Shown: piece after piece, positions 35,655 to 45,683 of the stretch
Position numbering within the stretch: the first letter of the stretch is position 1
How the letters are laid out: each line of letters begins with the position of its first letter
Assembly (NCBI RefSeq): GCF_014698305.1
Contig: NZ_JACJST010000005.1
Coordinates: 1 to 64,000 of the forward strand
Reading direction: 5' to 3'
From: Anabaena lutea FACHB-196
GTDB lineage: Bacteria > Cyanobacteriota > Cyanobacteriia > Cyanobacteriales > Nostocaceae
Length of the DNA stretch: 64,000 nucleotides
Translations under genes and position numbers: made by a program
Notes under the pieces: generated by a model
Database searches by the model: none
Told to the model about the DNA's origin: nothing
What the model saw: the letters and a program-made list of their open reading frames with translations, nothing else

Positions 35655-35746
35655 TTTTTTTGTCCTTAGTCATTGGTCATTGGTCATCGGTCATCAGTCA
35701 TCAGTCATTAGTCTTATTTTGAAAATAGACAAATGACTAGTCACAT

Positions 35747-36328
35747 TTATTTTTCTGTTTCTACTAGGTCTTCTGGACGAGAACCAGCACGCGGGGCATC
35801 TGCGGGTACACCGTGGGGTTCGAGAACGCCTTTGGGTAAGTAAACCAGTTCGCGCAGTGGTGTCACCATTGGATCATCTGTAACTTTGTAAGGCAGTCGT
35901 CCTAATGCTACGCTGTCATAGTTTAATTCGTGGCGATCATAAGTAGAAAGTTCATATTCTTCTGTCATCGATAAACAGTTAGTTGGGCAGTATTCCACAC
36001 AGTTACCGCAGAAGATACAAACTCCAAAGTCGATGCTGTAGTGATTGAGCTTTTTCTTCTTGCTGGCTTTGTCAAATTCCCAATCAACTACAGGTAGGTT
36101 GATGGGACAAACACGAACGCACACTTCGCAGGCGATGCACTTGTCAAATTCGTAGTGAATCCTACCCCGAAACCGTTCACCAGGAATCAATTTTTCGTAG
36201 GGATACTGTACGGTAATTGGACGACGCTGCATATGGTCAAAGGTAACAGATAGCCCCTGACCAATGTAACGAGCAGATTGAACTGCTTCTTTGGCGTAAT
36301 CACCAACTTGTTTCAGGAACTTGAGCAT
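35747..36328 (-). CDS. ndhI: NAD(P)H-quinone oxidoreductase subunit I (NdhI)
   Basis: 193 residues, ATG start. Two 4Fe-4S ferredoxin motifs, [12 protein letters not shown] near residue 61 and [12 protein letters not shown] near residue 100. It carries electrons along the peripheral arm of NDH-1 toward plastoquinone. The C-terminal region is acidic and Pro-rich. It follows ndhA by 111 bases that hold STRR repeats. Confidence 0.98.
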   Translation of the reverse strand: MLKFLKQVGDYAKEAVQSARYIGQGLSVTFDHMQRRPITVQYPYEKLIPGERFRGRIHYEFDKCIACEVCVRVCPINLPVVDWEFDKASKKKKLNHYSIDFGVCIFCGNCVEYCPTNCLSMTEEYELSTYDRHELNYDSVALGRLPYKVTDDPMVTPLRELVYLPKGVLEPHGVPADAPRAGSRPEDLVETEK

Positions 36329-36346
36329 TGTTTGTGTCTCCTCTCT

Positions 36347-36432
36347 TTTGGATTTTGGATTTTGGATTTTGGATTTTGGATTTTGAATTTTGGATTTTAG
36401 ATTTCAGATTCAATCTAAAATCTAAAATCTAA
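36347..36432. repeat. STRR heptamer array (ATTTTGG)n in ndhA-ndhI gap
   Basis: About seven GGATTTT units, with one GAATTTT variant, lead into an ATCTAAA array at 36413-36433, with AGATTTCAGATT in between. It fills nearly all of the operon gap. Confidence 0.9.
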
Positions 36433-36439
36433 AATTGCT

Positions 36440-37558
36440 TTAGCCGCCAAAGGCGACGGGAAAAGCTAATTTCAGTGCGGCGGTTAATAGAAGATTAACC
36501 AAACCGACTGGTAACAGGAACTTCCAGCCTAAATCTAACAATTGGTCAATTCTTACCCGTGGAACTGTCCAGCGGATGAGGATGGCCAGAAACACGAGCA
36601 AATAGGCTTTGAGTACGGTCATAGTGATACCTAAAGAGGCAGTCACTACTTGGAGTACAGGGTCTGTTTCACTAACTCCCAGCAAACTACTTATGAGGCT
36701 GACGGGAATGGGAAAATGCCAACCGCCTAGATACAAAATTGCTACGAGAAGGGAAGAAAGTATCAAGTTAATGTAAGAACCTAGATAAAATAGACCGAAT
36801 TTCATCCCGGAATATTCAGTCTGATATCCTGCTACTAGTTCTTCTTCCGCTTCGGGTAAGTCAAAGGGTAGGCGTTCGCATTCAGCCAGGGCTGCTATCC
36901 AAAAAATGATGAAACCCAGTGGTTGTCGCCAAATATTCCAGCCCAAAATGCCAAAATTAGATTGCTGATTCACGATATCAACAGTGCTGAGGCTGTTAGA
37001 CATCATAGCGATCGCTAGTACACTCAGCGCTAAGGGAATTTCATAACTAATTGACTGTGCTGCTGCCCGTAAACCGCCTAAGAGGGCGTATTTATTGTTA
37101 GATGCGTAGCCAGCCATCAATAACCCAATGGGCTGAATACTGGATAAAGCAATCCACAAGAAAACCCCCATTCCCACGTTGGTAATGACGATATTTTCCC
37201 CAAAGGGAACAATCAGAAACGACAAAAATACCGGAATTACGACAATCACTGGTCCAAGGGTAAACAGCCAGCGGTCTGCTTGGGCTGGGACTATATCTTC
37301 TTTAAAGATTAGCTTCAGACCATCCGCTACAGGCACTAGTAACCCAAAAGGCCCTTGATATTCCGGTCCAATCCGTTGCTGTGCAGCAGCAGAAATTTTT
37401 CGCTCTAGCCAGGTGGCAACCAGTACTCCCACTGTTGCACCAATCAGCATCAGGATCATTGGTAATGGCATCCAAATCGCTTTGGCTGCCCCTGCTGGTA
37501 TTCCTAAATCCTTGACGGATTGTATAAAAGTTCCTTGGAGGTCAATTCCTGCATTCAT
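36440..37558 (-). CDS. ndhA: NAD(P)H-quinone oxidoreductase subunit 1 (NdhA)
   Basis: 372 residues, ATG start. Eight membrane helices, with [25 protein letters not shown] and [20 protein letters not shown] signatures of the NuoH family, which line the quinone site. It is the first gene of ndhA-ndhI-ndhG-ndhE-nadK. It begins upstream of a 730-base gap, which should contain the operon promoter. Confidence 0.98.
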   Translation of the reverse strand: MNAGIDLQGTFIQSVKDLGIPAGAAKAIWMPLPMILMLIGATVGVLVATWLERKISAAAQQRIGPEYQGPFGLLVPVADGLKLIFKEDIVPAQADRWLFTLGPVIVVIPVFLSFLIVPFGENIVITNVGMGVFLWIALSSIQPIGLLMAGYASNNKYALLGGLRAAAQSISYEIPLALSVLAIAMMSNSLSTVDIVNQQSNFGILGWNIWRQPLGFIIFWIAALAECERLPFDLPEAEEELVAGYQTEYSGMKFGLFYLGSYINLILSSLLVAILYLGGWHFPIPVSLISSLLGVSETDPVLQVVTASLGITMTVLKAYLLVFLAILIRWTVPRVRIDQLLDLGWKFLLPVGLVNLLLTAALKLAFPVAFGG

Positions 37559-38291
37559 GTTTACTACTCTTTAAGTCAACTGAAGTCTGTTCGCGTTAGT
37601 TTTGCGAAGCAAAGTCTGAAATCAGATTTTTCAATCTTCATACTCTATTCTTCAGCCTTCATCTTTTATCCTTCGAGATGATGTCTGATTGTAGATTTGT
37701 TGCCAATTCCCATGTTTAGTATATCCTTGGATGGTTTGAGGCTCCTGAACCAAGATGACAACTTCTACTTATGGTTGGGATTGAAATTGGCTAATACTCG
37801 CAACTGGGGAGGTGGAGATGGAGATGGGGGGACGCGGAGATGAGGCGATGGGGTGATGGGGAGACGCGGGGATGGGGGGACGCGGGGATAATTAGAAGAT
37901 AATTATTACTGGAGTTTAGACTAAATTCCATTTTTAAGACTACAACCCATACCCAGCAAGGATTTTAGATTTTATCATCCTCAAAAGCCCATAAATGATG
38001 AAAGCCTTTTAGAATAAGGGTTTTGCGGGTTTATTTTTGAAAATAGTCTAAAGTCCAGTTATTACCAATCACCAATCACCATATGCCTAACGGCAGGCTA
38101 CCGCCAACACCAATCACCAATCACCAATGCCTAATGCTACAGACAAACCAAATTGGCCGCTTCCAGATGGGCAACGGTTATTGATTCTGTCTAAATTGTG
38201 TGATCTCAAGTCTGGCTCATTGCCTATCAAAAAAACTCTCCACGTCATCACGTCCCCGTGTCACCGTGCGGTTCCTTAATTGGTTACTCAG
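37559..38291. other. Intergenic region ndhA / gltA with several repeat types
   Basis: About 733 bases without a supported gene. GGGGAGACGCGGGGATGG-type repeats at 37806-37892, an inverted copy of the hairpin repeat at 38064-38128 and a CACGTCATCACGTCCCCGTG block near 38240. The ndhA promoter should lie at about 37560-37760. Confidence 0.6.
38064..38128. repeat. Hairpin-bearing repeat, inverted single copy
   Basis: CACCATATGCCTAACGGCAG and the following GCTACCGCCAACACCAATCA match the reverse complement of the unit at 34757-34926, flanked by CCAATCA heptamers on both sides. Confidence 0.9.
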
Positions 38292-39428
38292 TTAACGTTG
38301 GTCGATGGGAAGATAAGGAATTTCGTGGCGACCATTATAAACTTGGGTAGGACGGAAAATCCGGTTTTCTGCGAGTTGTTCTTTCCAATGGGCTAACCAA
38401 CCAGCCACACGAGCGATCGCAAAAATTGGTGTAAACAAGTCTGTAGGAATTCCCATTTTCCTGTACACCAAGCCGGAATAAAAGTCAACATTAGGATAAA
38501 TCCCTTTGCCACTGAGTTTTTCGGCAACTACCCGTTCCATTTCTTGGGCAATTTCATAATACTTGTCGTAGCCAAACTTCTCGAACAGTTGCTCCGCCAA
38601 ATTTTGTAAAATTGTGGCTCTTGGGTCTTTTACTTTGTAGACACGATGCCCAAAACCCATAATCTTCGCTTTGCGTTGTAGAAGATCATCGACATAAGGG
38701 CGGACATTATCTACAGAACCAATTTCTTCCAACATCTGAATTACTTCTTCATTAGCGCCACCATGCAGCGGTCCGCCCAGGGTTCCCACTGCACTAGCAA
38801 CTACGGCATAGGGGTCAGTCAATGTAGAAGCTGTCACCCTAGCACTAAAGGTAGAAGCATTCATTGTATGCTCGACGTGAAGTATCAAGCAGATGTCAAA
38901 AATTTTCGCTGCTAAAGGATCTGGTTCCTTCTCATTCAGCATATACAAGAAGTTGCCGGAATAGTCCAAATCATCCCGTGGCTTGATCGGGTCATTCCCT
39001 TGTCGCATCAACTGAAATGCCGCTACCATCGTGGGAATAGTCGCCATTAAGCGCACTACTGCATCCCGAATATAGACCGGATTATGTAAGTCACGACGCG
39101 AATAAAATAATCCTAGTGCAGCAGCAGAGGCTTGCAGCGCATCCATTGGGTGTCCGCTTTCGGGAAAGCATTTCATCATGTCCCGAATGCGATATTTTAT
39201 CCGTCTGTGGTAGCGAATTTCATGCTCAAACGCTTCCAATTCTTCCTTGTTTGGCAATTCACCCCAAATTAAGAGATAAGCAGTTTCTAGGAACGTGCTT
39301 TTTTCTGCTAATTCTTCAATCCGAATACCACGATATTCTAGTATTCCCTTTTGCCCATCTACATAACTGATACTCGATTGGGCTGCGGGAATGCCTTCTA
39401 AACCAGGCCTGAATTCGCACACCGTCAT
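38292..39428 (-). CDS. gltA: Citrate synthase
   Basis: 378 residues from ATG 39426-39428 (MTVCEFRPGLEGIPA); a TTG start 39 bases upstream would fall in an interspersed repeat. Active-site segments are LHVEHTMNASTF, GGPLHGGANEEV, FGHRVYKVKDPRA and the final FTPIFAIARVAGW. It condenses acetyl-CoA and oxaloacetate in the incomplete-type cyanobacterial TCA path, feeding 2-oxoglutarate for nitrogen assimilation. Its 5' side faces sixA on the same strand. Confidence 0.98.
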   Translation of the reverse strand: MTVCEFRPGLEGIPAAQSSISYVDGQKGILEYRGIRIEELAEKSTFLETAYLLIWGELPNKEELEAFEHEIRYHRRIKYRIRDMMKCFPESGHPMDALQASAAALGLFYSRRDLHNPVYIRDAVVRLMATIPTMVAAFQLMRQGNDPIKPRDDLDYSGNFLYMLNEKEPDPLAAKIFDICLILHVEHTMNASTFSARVTASTLTDPYAVVASAVGTLGGPLHGGANEEVIQMLEEIGSVDNVRPYVDDLLQRKAKIMGFGHRVYKVKDPRATILQNLAEQLFEKFGYDKYYEIAQEMERVVAEKLSGKGIYPNVDFYSGLVYRKMGIPTDLFTPIFAIARVAGWLAHWKEQLAENRIFRPTQVYNGRHEIPYLPIDQR

Positions 39429-39461
39429 GGCAACACCATTTGCTTTGTGAAATATCTGATT

Positions 39462-39492
39462 GTGCAAGGCACACGCTCCGCGAACACGCTAA
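39462..39492. repeat. Interspersed repeat upstream of gltA
   Basis: Contains GTGCAAGGCACACGCTCCGC and GAACACGCTAAC, the same family as the block inserted in the response regulator gene at 31244-31276. Confidence 0.75.
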
Positions 39493-39512
39493 CTTACCAG
39501 AGATTGTTTTCA

Positions 39513-39571
39513 CCATAACAGTTGTCGGAACTACAAACCATTCTATGAGAAAGGTCGAAAAACTGTTATGG
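39513..39571. promoter_or_regulatory. Perfect long-range inverted repeat between sixA and gltA
   Basis: CCATAACAGTT (39513-39523) and AACTGTTATGG (39561-39571) are perfect 11-bp arms 37 bases apart. The right arm overlaps the last codons of sixA. This could be a terminator-like structure for sixA or a pair of operators for gltA. Confidence 0.5.
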
Positions 39572-40060
39572 CAGGTACTTGGGTGGTGTCAACCAGAACA
39601 TTTGACTACAACCCAAAAGAGATCCGGTTTCTGGTAGTTTTATCCCAATCATACCTGCTTTTTTAAGGACGAGACTGCCTTTAGCTTCTCCCCAAAGCAG
39701 AATTTCTGCCCAATTGCTCAAACAAGGTTCATGTCCCACTAGCAGTAACTGGGTTTTATCATCATAATTCCTGGGTTCTAGCCAGTCTGTTAGCCAATTG
39801 TTGATGTTCCCTTCTGGGGTGAGATGGTCAGATATTTCTAGCTGAGAACTGAGTCCAGCCTCAATGAGTATTTCTGCTGTTTGGTGAGCGCGGACTAGGG
39901 GACTGGTGAGGATTAAATCAAAATGTAAATCTAGTTTTACTAATTGCTGGGCTACTTTCTTTGTTTTTTGTCGTCCTTCTTTAGTGAGTTGGCGTTCTTC
40001 ATCTTTTAGCCCTGGTTGATGTTCTTCAGCAATACCATGACGGAATAAATATAAGTTCAT
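39566..40060 (-). CDS. sixA: Phosphohistidine phosphatase SixA
   Basis: 164 residues from ATG 40058-40060 with GAGGAG about 9 bases upstream. Histidine-phosphatase motif LYLFRHGIAEE (catalytic RHG), LTSPLVRAHQTAEIL, and the second catalytic His in LLVGHEPCLSNW. SixA removes phosphate from HPt histidines or similar. The upstream open frame of 34 codons is a translated GC-rich repeat. The gene precedes gltA but probably not as one unit. Confidence 0.9.
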   Translation of the reverse strand: MNLYLFRHGIAEEHQPGLKDEERQLTKEGRQKTKKVAQQLVKLDLHFDLILTSPLVRAHQTAEILIEAGLSSQLEISDHLTPEGNINNWLTDWLEPRNYDDKTQLLLVGHEPCLSNWAEILLWGEAKGSLVLKKAGMIGIKLPETGSLLGCSQMFWLTPPKYLP

Positions 40061-40084
40061 AGCTATTTCATCTCCTCTAATTAG

Positions 40085-40173
40085 GGGGGACGCGGGGACG
40101 CGGGGACGCTGGGACACGGAGACGCGGAGATGGAGAGGGCTGACGCGGGGACGCGGGGACACGGAGACGCGGA
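40085..40173. repeat. GC-rich tandem repeat (GACGCGG)n
   Basis: Imperfect units of GGGGACGCGG and GGAGACGCGG continue for about 90 bases between the SixA leader and the next block of repeats. The same type occurs at 17720-17760 and 37806-37892. Confidence 0.85.
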
Positions 40174-40195
40174 GAAAATTAAGAATAACTTAATT

Positions 40196-40320
40196 ACCAA
40201 TCACCATATGCCTATAGCTTGCGTGACGACGTAGGAATCATACGGCAGGCTACCGCCAACACCAATCACCAATCACCATATGCCTAACGGCAGGCTACCG
40301 CCAACACCAATTACCAATTA
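40196..40320. repeat. Two hairpin-bearing repeats, one with a nested insertion
   Basis: Two copies of the CCATATGCCTAACGGCAGG unit with CAATCAC heptamers. In the first copy 27 bases (TAGCTTGCGTGACGACGTAG and GAATCAT) separate ATGCCTA from ACGGCAGG, which are adjacent in the second copy. The array's last bases TTACCAATTACC provide the stop and last codons of the 40311-40859 gene. Confidence 0.88.
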
Positions 40321-40859
40321 CCAAGAATGGCTGTATTAATAGTCCAAGCATCTACTAATAACAGCAGGAGGGTAAAACAAAATAAAATTAGATACATCCA
40401 AGGTTGTGCTAGAGGACGGACATCTGTAGTGTCAATGCCTGTTTTAGTTTGGACAATATTCACCAAACGGGTAAATCCAGCCACACGCATTGGTAGTAAA
40501 TAAGCTTTTCCATCTTGGCTGAGGAAATAATAAACTATACCTCCTTGACCAGTTGTGCGGGGTTTTAACTGTTTAATATCTAACCAAGGTAAAGACCAAC
40601 CTTTGCGAAAGAAGCGCGGAACCCAAATGGGGTAAGTCACTTGAATTCCCTGGTCATCTACTATCACTCTTTCAGTTAATACCGCATAAAGTCCCACAAA
40701 ACCGATCATGATTCCTACCCACAATAATTCTGGTGGTGTAGGTGCATCTGTTGCTTGGGCTAAAAAAGGTAAAGGGACTGTGAGTGCTAGATATAGACTC
40801 AATAAGGTGATTCTAATCAAAGGAGACAAACGGAAAACAGAAGTTGATGTTGTTGTCAC
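40311..40859 (-). CDS. Hypothetical membrane protein, PH-like core
   Basis: 182 residues from a GTG start. Membrane segments lie at about 15-35, 45-62 and 151-172. The middle has VIVDDQGIQVTYP and LPWLDIKQLKPR, a beta-strand pattern like bacterial PH domains (YdbS/YdbT style). Its last codons and stop are encoded in a repeat (40311-40320), so the C-terminus may have changed by repeat insertion. Function unknown. Confidence 0.75.
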   Translation of the reverse strand: MTTTSTSVFRLSPLIRITLLSLYLALTVPLPFLAQATDAPTPPELLWVGIMIGFVGLYAVLTERVIVDDQGIQVTYPIWVPRFFRKGWSLPWLDIKQLKPRTTGQGGIVYYFLSQDGKAYLLPMRVAGFTRLVNIVQTKTGIDTTDVRPLAQPWMYLILFCFTLLLLLVDAWTINTAILGNW

Positions 40860-40947
40860 GGCTAAATCACGATTCTAGTCAAAAGCGCTTCTTCTTTTTA
40901 TTTTAACTTTGACTTCTTTTTCTTGTTACCTGTCACCTGTCACCTGT

Positions 40948-41409
40948 TTAAGGTAAATACTTTTGTACCACAGTCCAGCCAGTTATGGATACCCAAGCGA
41001 ATCCGGCGAATAAGACGATATTTAAACCAATGTGTAAAGGTCTAGCCCAAGGTTTTCTAGCACTTATTTGAGTTGCACTAAAAGCCGATCCTAGGACTAA
41101 TGCTACCACCATTAATCCAGCAATTAAGTGTGATGAGTGTCCTAAGGAACCAAAGTGTCCCAAAGTGCCAACAATACCCACGGCTAGAAGTAACAGGACT
41201 AAGCTAACCATAGTCATGCCGATGATATAGTGGAGCGATTGCACTTCACCACGATTCCAAGGTAGTAAAACTCCCAAAGGTGATTTTCCGGTAGTTCTCA
41301 CCCTAAACATCCAAATACCAGTAATTGCTAAAAATAAGTATGCCAGCAAAGACAAACCCATAGACCATGCGGCTATTTTCCACAACCAAAGAAAAGAAGG
41401 TAGATGCAT
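40948..41409 (-). CDS. DUF4079 family membrane protein
   Basis: 153 residues, ATG start. Four hydrophobic helices with His residues in VQSLHYIIGM, LGHSSHLIAG and RPLHIGLNI, a pattern expected for a b-type cytochrome-like or ferric-reductase-like membrane fold found in cyanobacteria. The role is not established. It sits 89 bases upstream of the preceding hypothetical protein gene, same strand. Confidence 0.78.
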   Translation of the reverse strand: MHLPSFLWLWKIAAWSMGLSLLAYLFLAITGIWMFRVRTTGKSPLGVLLPWNRGEVQSLHYIIGMTMVSLVLLLLAVGIVGTLGHFGSLGHSSHLIAGLMVVALVLGSAFSATQISARKPWARPLHIGLNIVLFAGFAWVSITGWTVVQKYLP

Positions 41410-41478
41410 AGTACAAAATTAAAAATTAAAAATTAAAAAATACAAAATAAAAAACTCCTGGTTGCTAAACTATTAATC

Positions 41479-44400
41479 TTACTCCTGGAAAGAGAATATC
41501 ATGGACTGATTACGTCCTTGTTGTTTGGCGAGGTAGAGTGCCTGATCTGCTTGCTCGATTAGGGTGGATGCTGATAATTCAGAAGTAGGTATCAAGACGG
41601 CGATACCAAGGCTAATGGTGACTGTATCACTTACCTCAGAGGCTTGGTGAGGAATTGCTAAATCTTTAATTGCAGCATGAATCCGTTGGGCAATTGCTTC
41701 TGCCCCTTCAATATCAGTATTAGGTAAGATAACCACAAATTCTTCCCCACCGTAGCGAGCTACCAAATCCGCTGGACGGAAAACCACCTGCTGTACGGAC
41801 TGAGCGATTTTCATCAGGCATTCATCCCCCATTTGATGTCCGTAGGAATCGTTATAGCGTTTAAAATAATCGACATCAAATAACAGTAAAGATAGAGGTT
41901 GCTGTTCTCGGTATAGTCGCTGCCATTCTTGTTCTAAAAGATTGTCAAAACAGCGACGATTAGCTATTTGCGTCAACCCATCAAGATTCACCTGCTTCTC
42001 CAGTTCTTGATTTGCCAGTCTCAGGTTATATTCGGCTTGTCGCAAAGCTAATTCTGCTTCCTTGCGTTTACTGATATCCGTAACTCGCACCAAATCAAAA
42101 CTTTGACCCGCTATATTAATGCGTTTTACTGCTAAATTGCCCCAGAAATTCCTACCTTTTTTAGTGATATATTCTATTTCCCGACTCCAAAAACCTAACT
42201 TAGCTACATCGTCAACAATCATTACCATTTCATCATCAGTAAATCGCTGTTTTTGTAAATTTTGCCCTTGGGTGCCAATTAGTTCTTCCTTATTAACAAC
42301 TTCAAACATCTCCACAGCACAGCTATTGCAATCGATAATTAACGAATGGGGAACATCAACCAGAAAAATTGCATCGGTAGATTCGTTATAAATAGCTTCT
42401 TTGAAATCTCGACTTTTCCTGAGTTCTAACTCTGCTTGTTTGCGATCAGTAATATCTTGGGATGTTCCTAAAGTTTGTTTTACCCTACCATCCGCAGTTC
42501 GAGAAAACACCATATCTCGACTATAAAGCCAACGCCATTGACCTTCAGCATTTCTAACGCGATACTCTATTTCAATGAACTCATTATCTGGCAGAACATA
42601 ACACTTTTGTATCGCCTCATAGACCCGATTTAGATCATCAGGATGACAGATAATGGGAAACAAATTAGCTCCCATTTCCTGAACAGCTTCAGCAGAATAT
42701 CCCAATATTTCTGCAACAGAAAGATTCATGTAAACATTACGCTGCTCGATGTGGTCGTAAATATAAAGTAGATTTGGCGTTAGCTCTGTAATCTTTTCAA
42801 TAAAATGCTGGCTCTCCCGCAGTTTATCTTCTACTTGTTTGCGCTCAGTAATATCCTGAGTTGTGCCAAACAGCCGAATGACTTGTCCCTGGGCATTGAG
42901 TTCAGCCGTGCCTCTAGCTTCGGTATGGCGAAAAGAGCCATTGGTATCAATTACTCTCAATTCTAACTGATAGGATTCTCCTGTAGAGAGCGCCCTTTCA
43001 ACTGCCTGATGTAGACGTTTGGCATCTTCTGGATGATAAAGTCGCAGATTTTCTTCGTAAGTAGGTTCACCCAGTGTCTGGTCACGTCCCATAATCTGAA
43101 ATAGCTCAGTAGACCAAGTAATTTTACCCGTAATCACGTCATACTCCCAGTTGCCAATGTGGGCAAGCTGCTGGGCTTCTAATAACATGGCTTCACTCTT
43201 ATGCAGAGCTATTTCCGTGTTTTTGCGTTCGCTGATATTGAGCAAAACACCATGCCAAACAATATCACCATTCTGTCGTAGTTCAGGACGAGAGTTTGCT
43301 TGCACCCACTTTAGTTTGCCCGAAGATGTAATTAGTCGCCACTCATAAAAAAACGGCTCTAAATTTTTGGCACTAGAGGCAACAGCTTCATTATATCCAG
43401 CCCGGTCATCAGGATGAATTTGTTGAAAATAAAGACTAGAATTTGCTAAAATCTCTTCTGGTTCTAATTCTAAAAAATCTCGACAACCCAAGCTGACGTA
43501 TTCAAAAGTAAAAGATTTATCTGAATGCTGCACAAGGGTGTACATTGTGCCAGGGATATTAGACGCTAATGTTTGGAGTAAATTTTGGCTATACTGTAAT
43601 GCGTCCTCCATGTACTTGCGTTCGGTGATGTCGTATAAAACGCAATGTGTTCTCACAAATTGACCATTTGGGTCTTGCTGAACGCGACCTTCGAGGAGAA
43701 CGACTATCTCACCACCATCCTTTCTCGTTAGATACAATTCTGCACTGACCTTTTTATTGCATTTGAGATGTTCAAATGCGTCTATGAAATAGGGTTGTGT
43801 CTTCAGTGTCCACAACTCGCCAAAACTCCTACCAATTAACTCGGATTTGGTGTATCCCAATAATTCACACAATTGTGAATTGACATCAATAAAACATCCC
43901 TGTTCATCGAGGGACTGATAAGCAATGGGGGAGTTTTCAAACAAGCTCCTAAATCGCCGTTCGCTCTCTAATAAGGTTTCTTCAGCTTGTTTGCGTAAAC
44001 GAAGCTCATTGTAGAGATCGCTGACATCTCTCATTGTGCCAATAACACAATCTTGCCCATCCAGCCATTTCACCCTAGCTGAGATCAAAACGGTCTTGAT
44101 TTGGTTTGAGTAAGTGCGAATCTCTACTTTAAAATTTAGGAGACTTCTTTCATTAACTAGGGTTTGTCTGAAGTGCTGCAAATCCTCTATATTTTCCCAC
44201 AATCCCAAGTCTAAGAAGGTTTTACCGATGATGTTTTTTTGGGTATCTTCCCAAAAACTACAAAAACTTTCATTAACATTCAAACACCTTCCTTCCGCTA
44301 ATGTAGAAATCCAAACGGGGTCAGGAGTAGTATTAAAAATAGTTAAAAATTTGCTTTCCGATTCCTGAAAGGCGGTTTTTATTTGCACAGACATTTGGTT

Positions 44401-45636
44401 AAAGGCTGTTGCTAAAACCTTCAGTTCTGCTATGGCTATATCTTCAGACAAAGGCTCTTGCCACTCTCCTTTGGCCATAGCTTGACTAGCTCGGCTCAAT
44501 CGCAATATCGGTTTAGCTATCCAGTATGCAGTGAGGCTACCGGTGCCAATAGCAATTACCAATGCTAAACCACAAAACAGAAAGGTTCTTTGGGCATTAG
44601 CATGAATCTCTGCCATAAATGCTGATTCAGGAATCACCGTTACCACGAGCCAATCTAAGCCGTAATCGTCGCGGTAAGGCGTAACTCTCACAAAGGGTTT
44701 TTGCTCTAAAGCAGGGCGGAGGCTTTGAGGTTTAGAAATAGCTTTCAAACTCCCAAACCGTTGCATTAAATCCTGCGTTACTTCGCGGATTACAGGTTCA
44801 CGGCTATTTAAGGCTTGCAGTCTTGTAGCTTTACCATTGATGATGGGGGCTGGGGATTCATCCTCAGAACTAGCAACTATTAGCCCTGATCTCTCTACGA
44901 TGAAGATGTGACCTGATTTGCCATAATGTAGTTTTTTCAGAAATCGACTGATTTGTGAGAGTTCCAAATCAATACCGAGAACCCCCAAGAGTTTTTTCTG
45001 CGCGTCATAGACTGGAGTGCTGGCGGAAATGCTGATGTGATCTGGTAAATCTCCCCAGGTATAAATGGAACTCCAAATCGGCTTACCAGCTTTGACAGCA
45101 TCCGAGTACCAAGCAGCATTATTCGTTTGCGGGTTTTGCTTAGTAGCTACTAAAGAGAGTCGATTACCCTGGTTATCTACTGAGTAGGAACGGATTTTGC
45201 TGAGGTCAAATATGGGAATTTCTCCAATTTCCAACTTATTATTCAGCCCATAACCAGCACCGATAAATCCTCCCTGTTTACTGCCAAAGTTAATGTATGC
45301 AAAATTGAAACATCGCACCTGACGATAAAAATAGTTTCCCAGGGCGTTAAAATCATTCAAGTCTAAGATTCCCGACTCGAAAGCATCTACATTTGTGCGG
45401 TTAATTTCCTGCGCTTTCCCCAAATAACTATTTAGATGTAGCTCAATGCTATCGCTTACCTCCATCATTAACTGATCTGCAAGCTTCTCTACCGCCTCCT
45501 CTCCGCTACGGTAGGAAAAATAGCTCACCAGTGTGACTACCCCCACTGTTTGCAAAACAAATGGTACGATCAACAAGGTTCGTAGAGGCAGATTGACAAA
45601 TATTTTAGCGAACCAGTTGACGGAGGGATAAGTCAT
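41479..45636 (-). CDS. Diguanylate cyclase with extracytoplasmic sensor, HAMP and six PAS domains
   Basis: 1385 residues, ATG start. One membrane helix near 17-40, a dCACHE-type periplasmic sensor (45-340), a second helix (350-372), HAMP (373-425), about six PAS/PAC units (430-1205), a short coiled coil, and a GGDEF domain at 1215-1380. The active site is RYGGEEFVVILP with an RPAD inhibitory I-site five residues ahead. It synthesises cyclic di-GMP in response to a periplasmic ligand and probably redox or flavin/haem input through PAS. No EAL domain is present. Confidence 0.93.
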   Translation of the reverse strand: MTYPSVNWFAKIFVNLPLRTLLIVPFVLQTVGVVTLVSYFSYRSGEEAVEKLADQLMMEVSDSIELHLNSYLGKAQEINRTNVDAFESGILDLNDFNALGNYFYRQVRCFNFAYINFGSKQGGFIGAGYGLNNKLEIGEIPIFDLSKIRSYSVDNQGNRLSLVATKQNPQTNNAAWYSDAVKAGKPIWSSIYTWGDLPDHISISASTPVYDAQKKLLGVLGIDLELSQISRFLKKLHYGKSGHIFIVERSGLIVASSEDESPAPIINGKATRLQALNSREPVIREVTQDLMQRFGSLKAISKPQSLRPALEQKPFVRVTPYRDDYGLDWLVVTVIPESAFMAEIHANAQRTFLFCGLALVIAIGTGSLTAYWIAKPILRLSRASQAMAKGEWQEPLSEDIAIAELKVLATAFNQMSVQIKTAFQESESKFLTIFNTTPDPVWISTLAEGRCLNVNESFCSFWEDTQKNIIGKTFLDLGLWENIEDLQHFRQTLVNERSLLNFKVEIRTYSNQIKTVLISARVKWLDGQDCVIGTMRDVSDLYNELRLRKQAEETLLESERRFRSLFENSPIAYQSLDEQGCFIDVNSQLCELLGYTKSELIGRSFGELWTLKTQPYFIDAFEHLKCNKKVSAELYLTRKDGGEIVVLLEGRVQQDPNGQFVRTHCVLYDITERKYMEDALQYSQNLLQTLASNIPGTMYTLVQHSDKSFTFEYVSLGCRDFLELEPEEILANSSLYFQQIHPDDRAGYNEAVASSAKNLEPFFYEWRLITSSGKLKWVQANSRPELRQNGDIVWHGVLLNISERKNTEIALHKSEAMLLEAQQLAHIGNWEYDVITGKITWSTELFQIMGRDQTLGEPTYEENLRLYHPEDAKRLHQAVERALSTGESYQLELRVIDTNGSFRHTEARGTAELNAQGQVIRLFGTTQDITERKQVEDKLRESQHFIEKITELTPNLLYIYDHIEQRNVYMNLSVAEILGYSAEAVQEMGANLFPIICHPDDLNRVYEAIQKCYVLPDNEFIEIEYRVRNAEGQWRWLYSRDMVFSRTADGRVKQTLGTSQDITDRKQAELELRKSRDFKEAIYNESTDAIFLVDVPHSLIIDCNSCAVEMFEVVNKEELIGTQGQNLQKQRFTDDEMVMIVDDVAKLGFWSREIEYITKKGRNFWGNLAVKRINIAGQSFDLVRVTDISKRKEAELALRQAEYNLRLANQELEKQVNLDGLTQIANRRCFDNLLEQEWQRLYREQQPLSLLLFDVDYFKRYNDSYGHQMGDECLMKIAQSVQQVVFRPADLVARYGGEEFVVILPNTDIEGAEAIAQRIHAAIKDLAIPHQASEVSDTVTISLGIAVLIPTSELSASTLIEQADQALYLAKQQGRNQSMIFSFQE

Positions 45637-45683
45637 ATTCCAACTGCAAAGTAATCAGATTTTAGATCACTTTACTAAACAAA

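Noticed and set aside
39116-39370. 84-codon plus-strand frame inside gltA
   Set aside because: Shadow of the citrate synthase gene.
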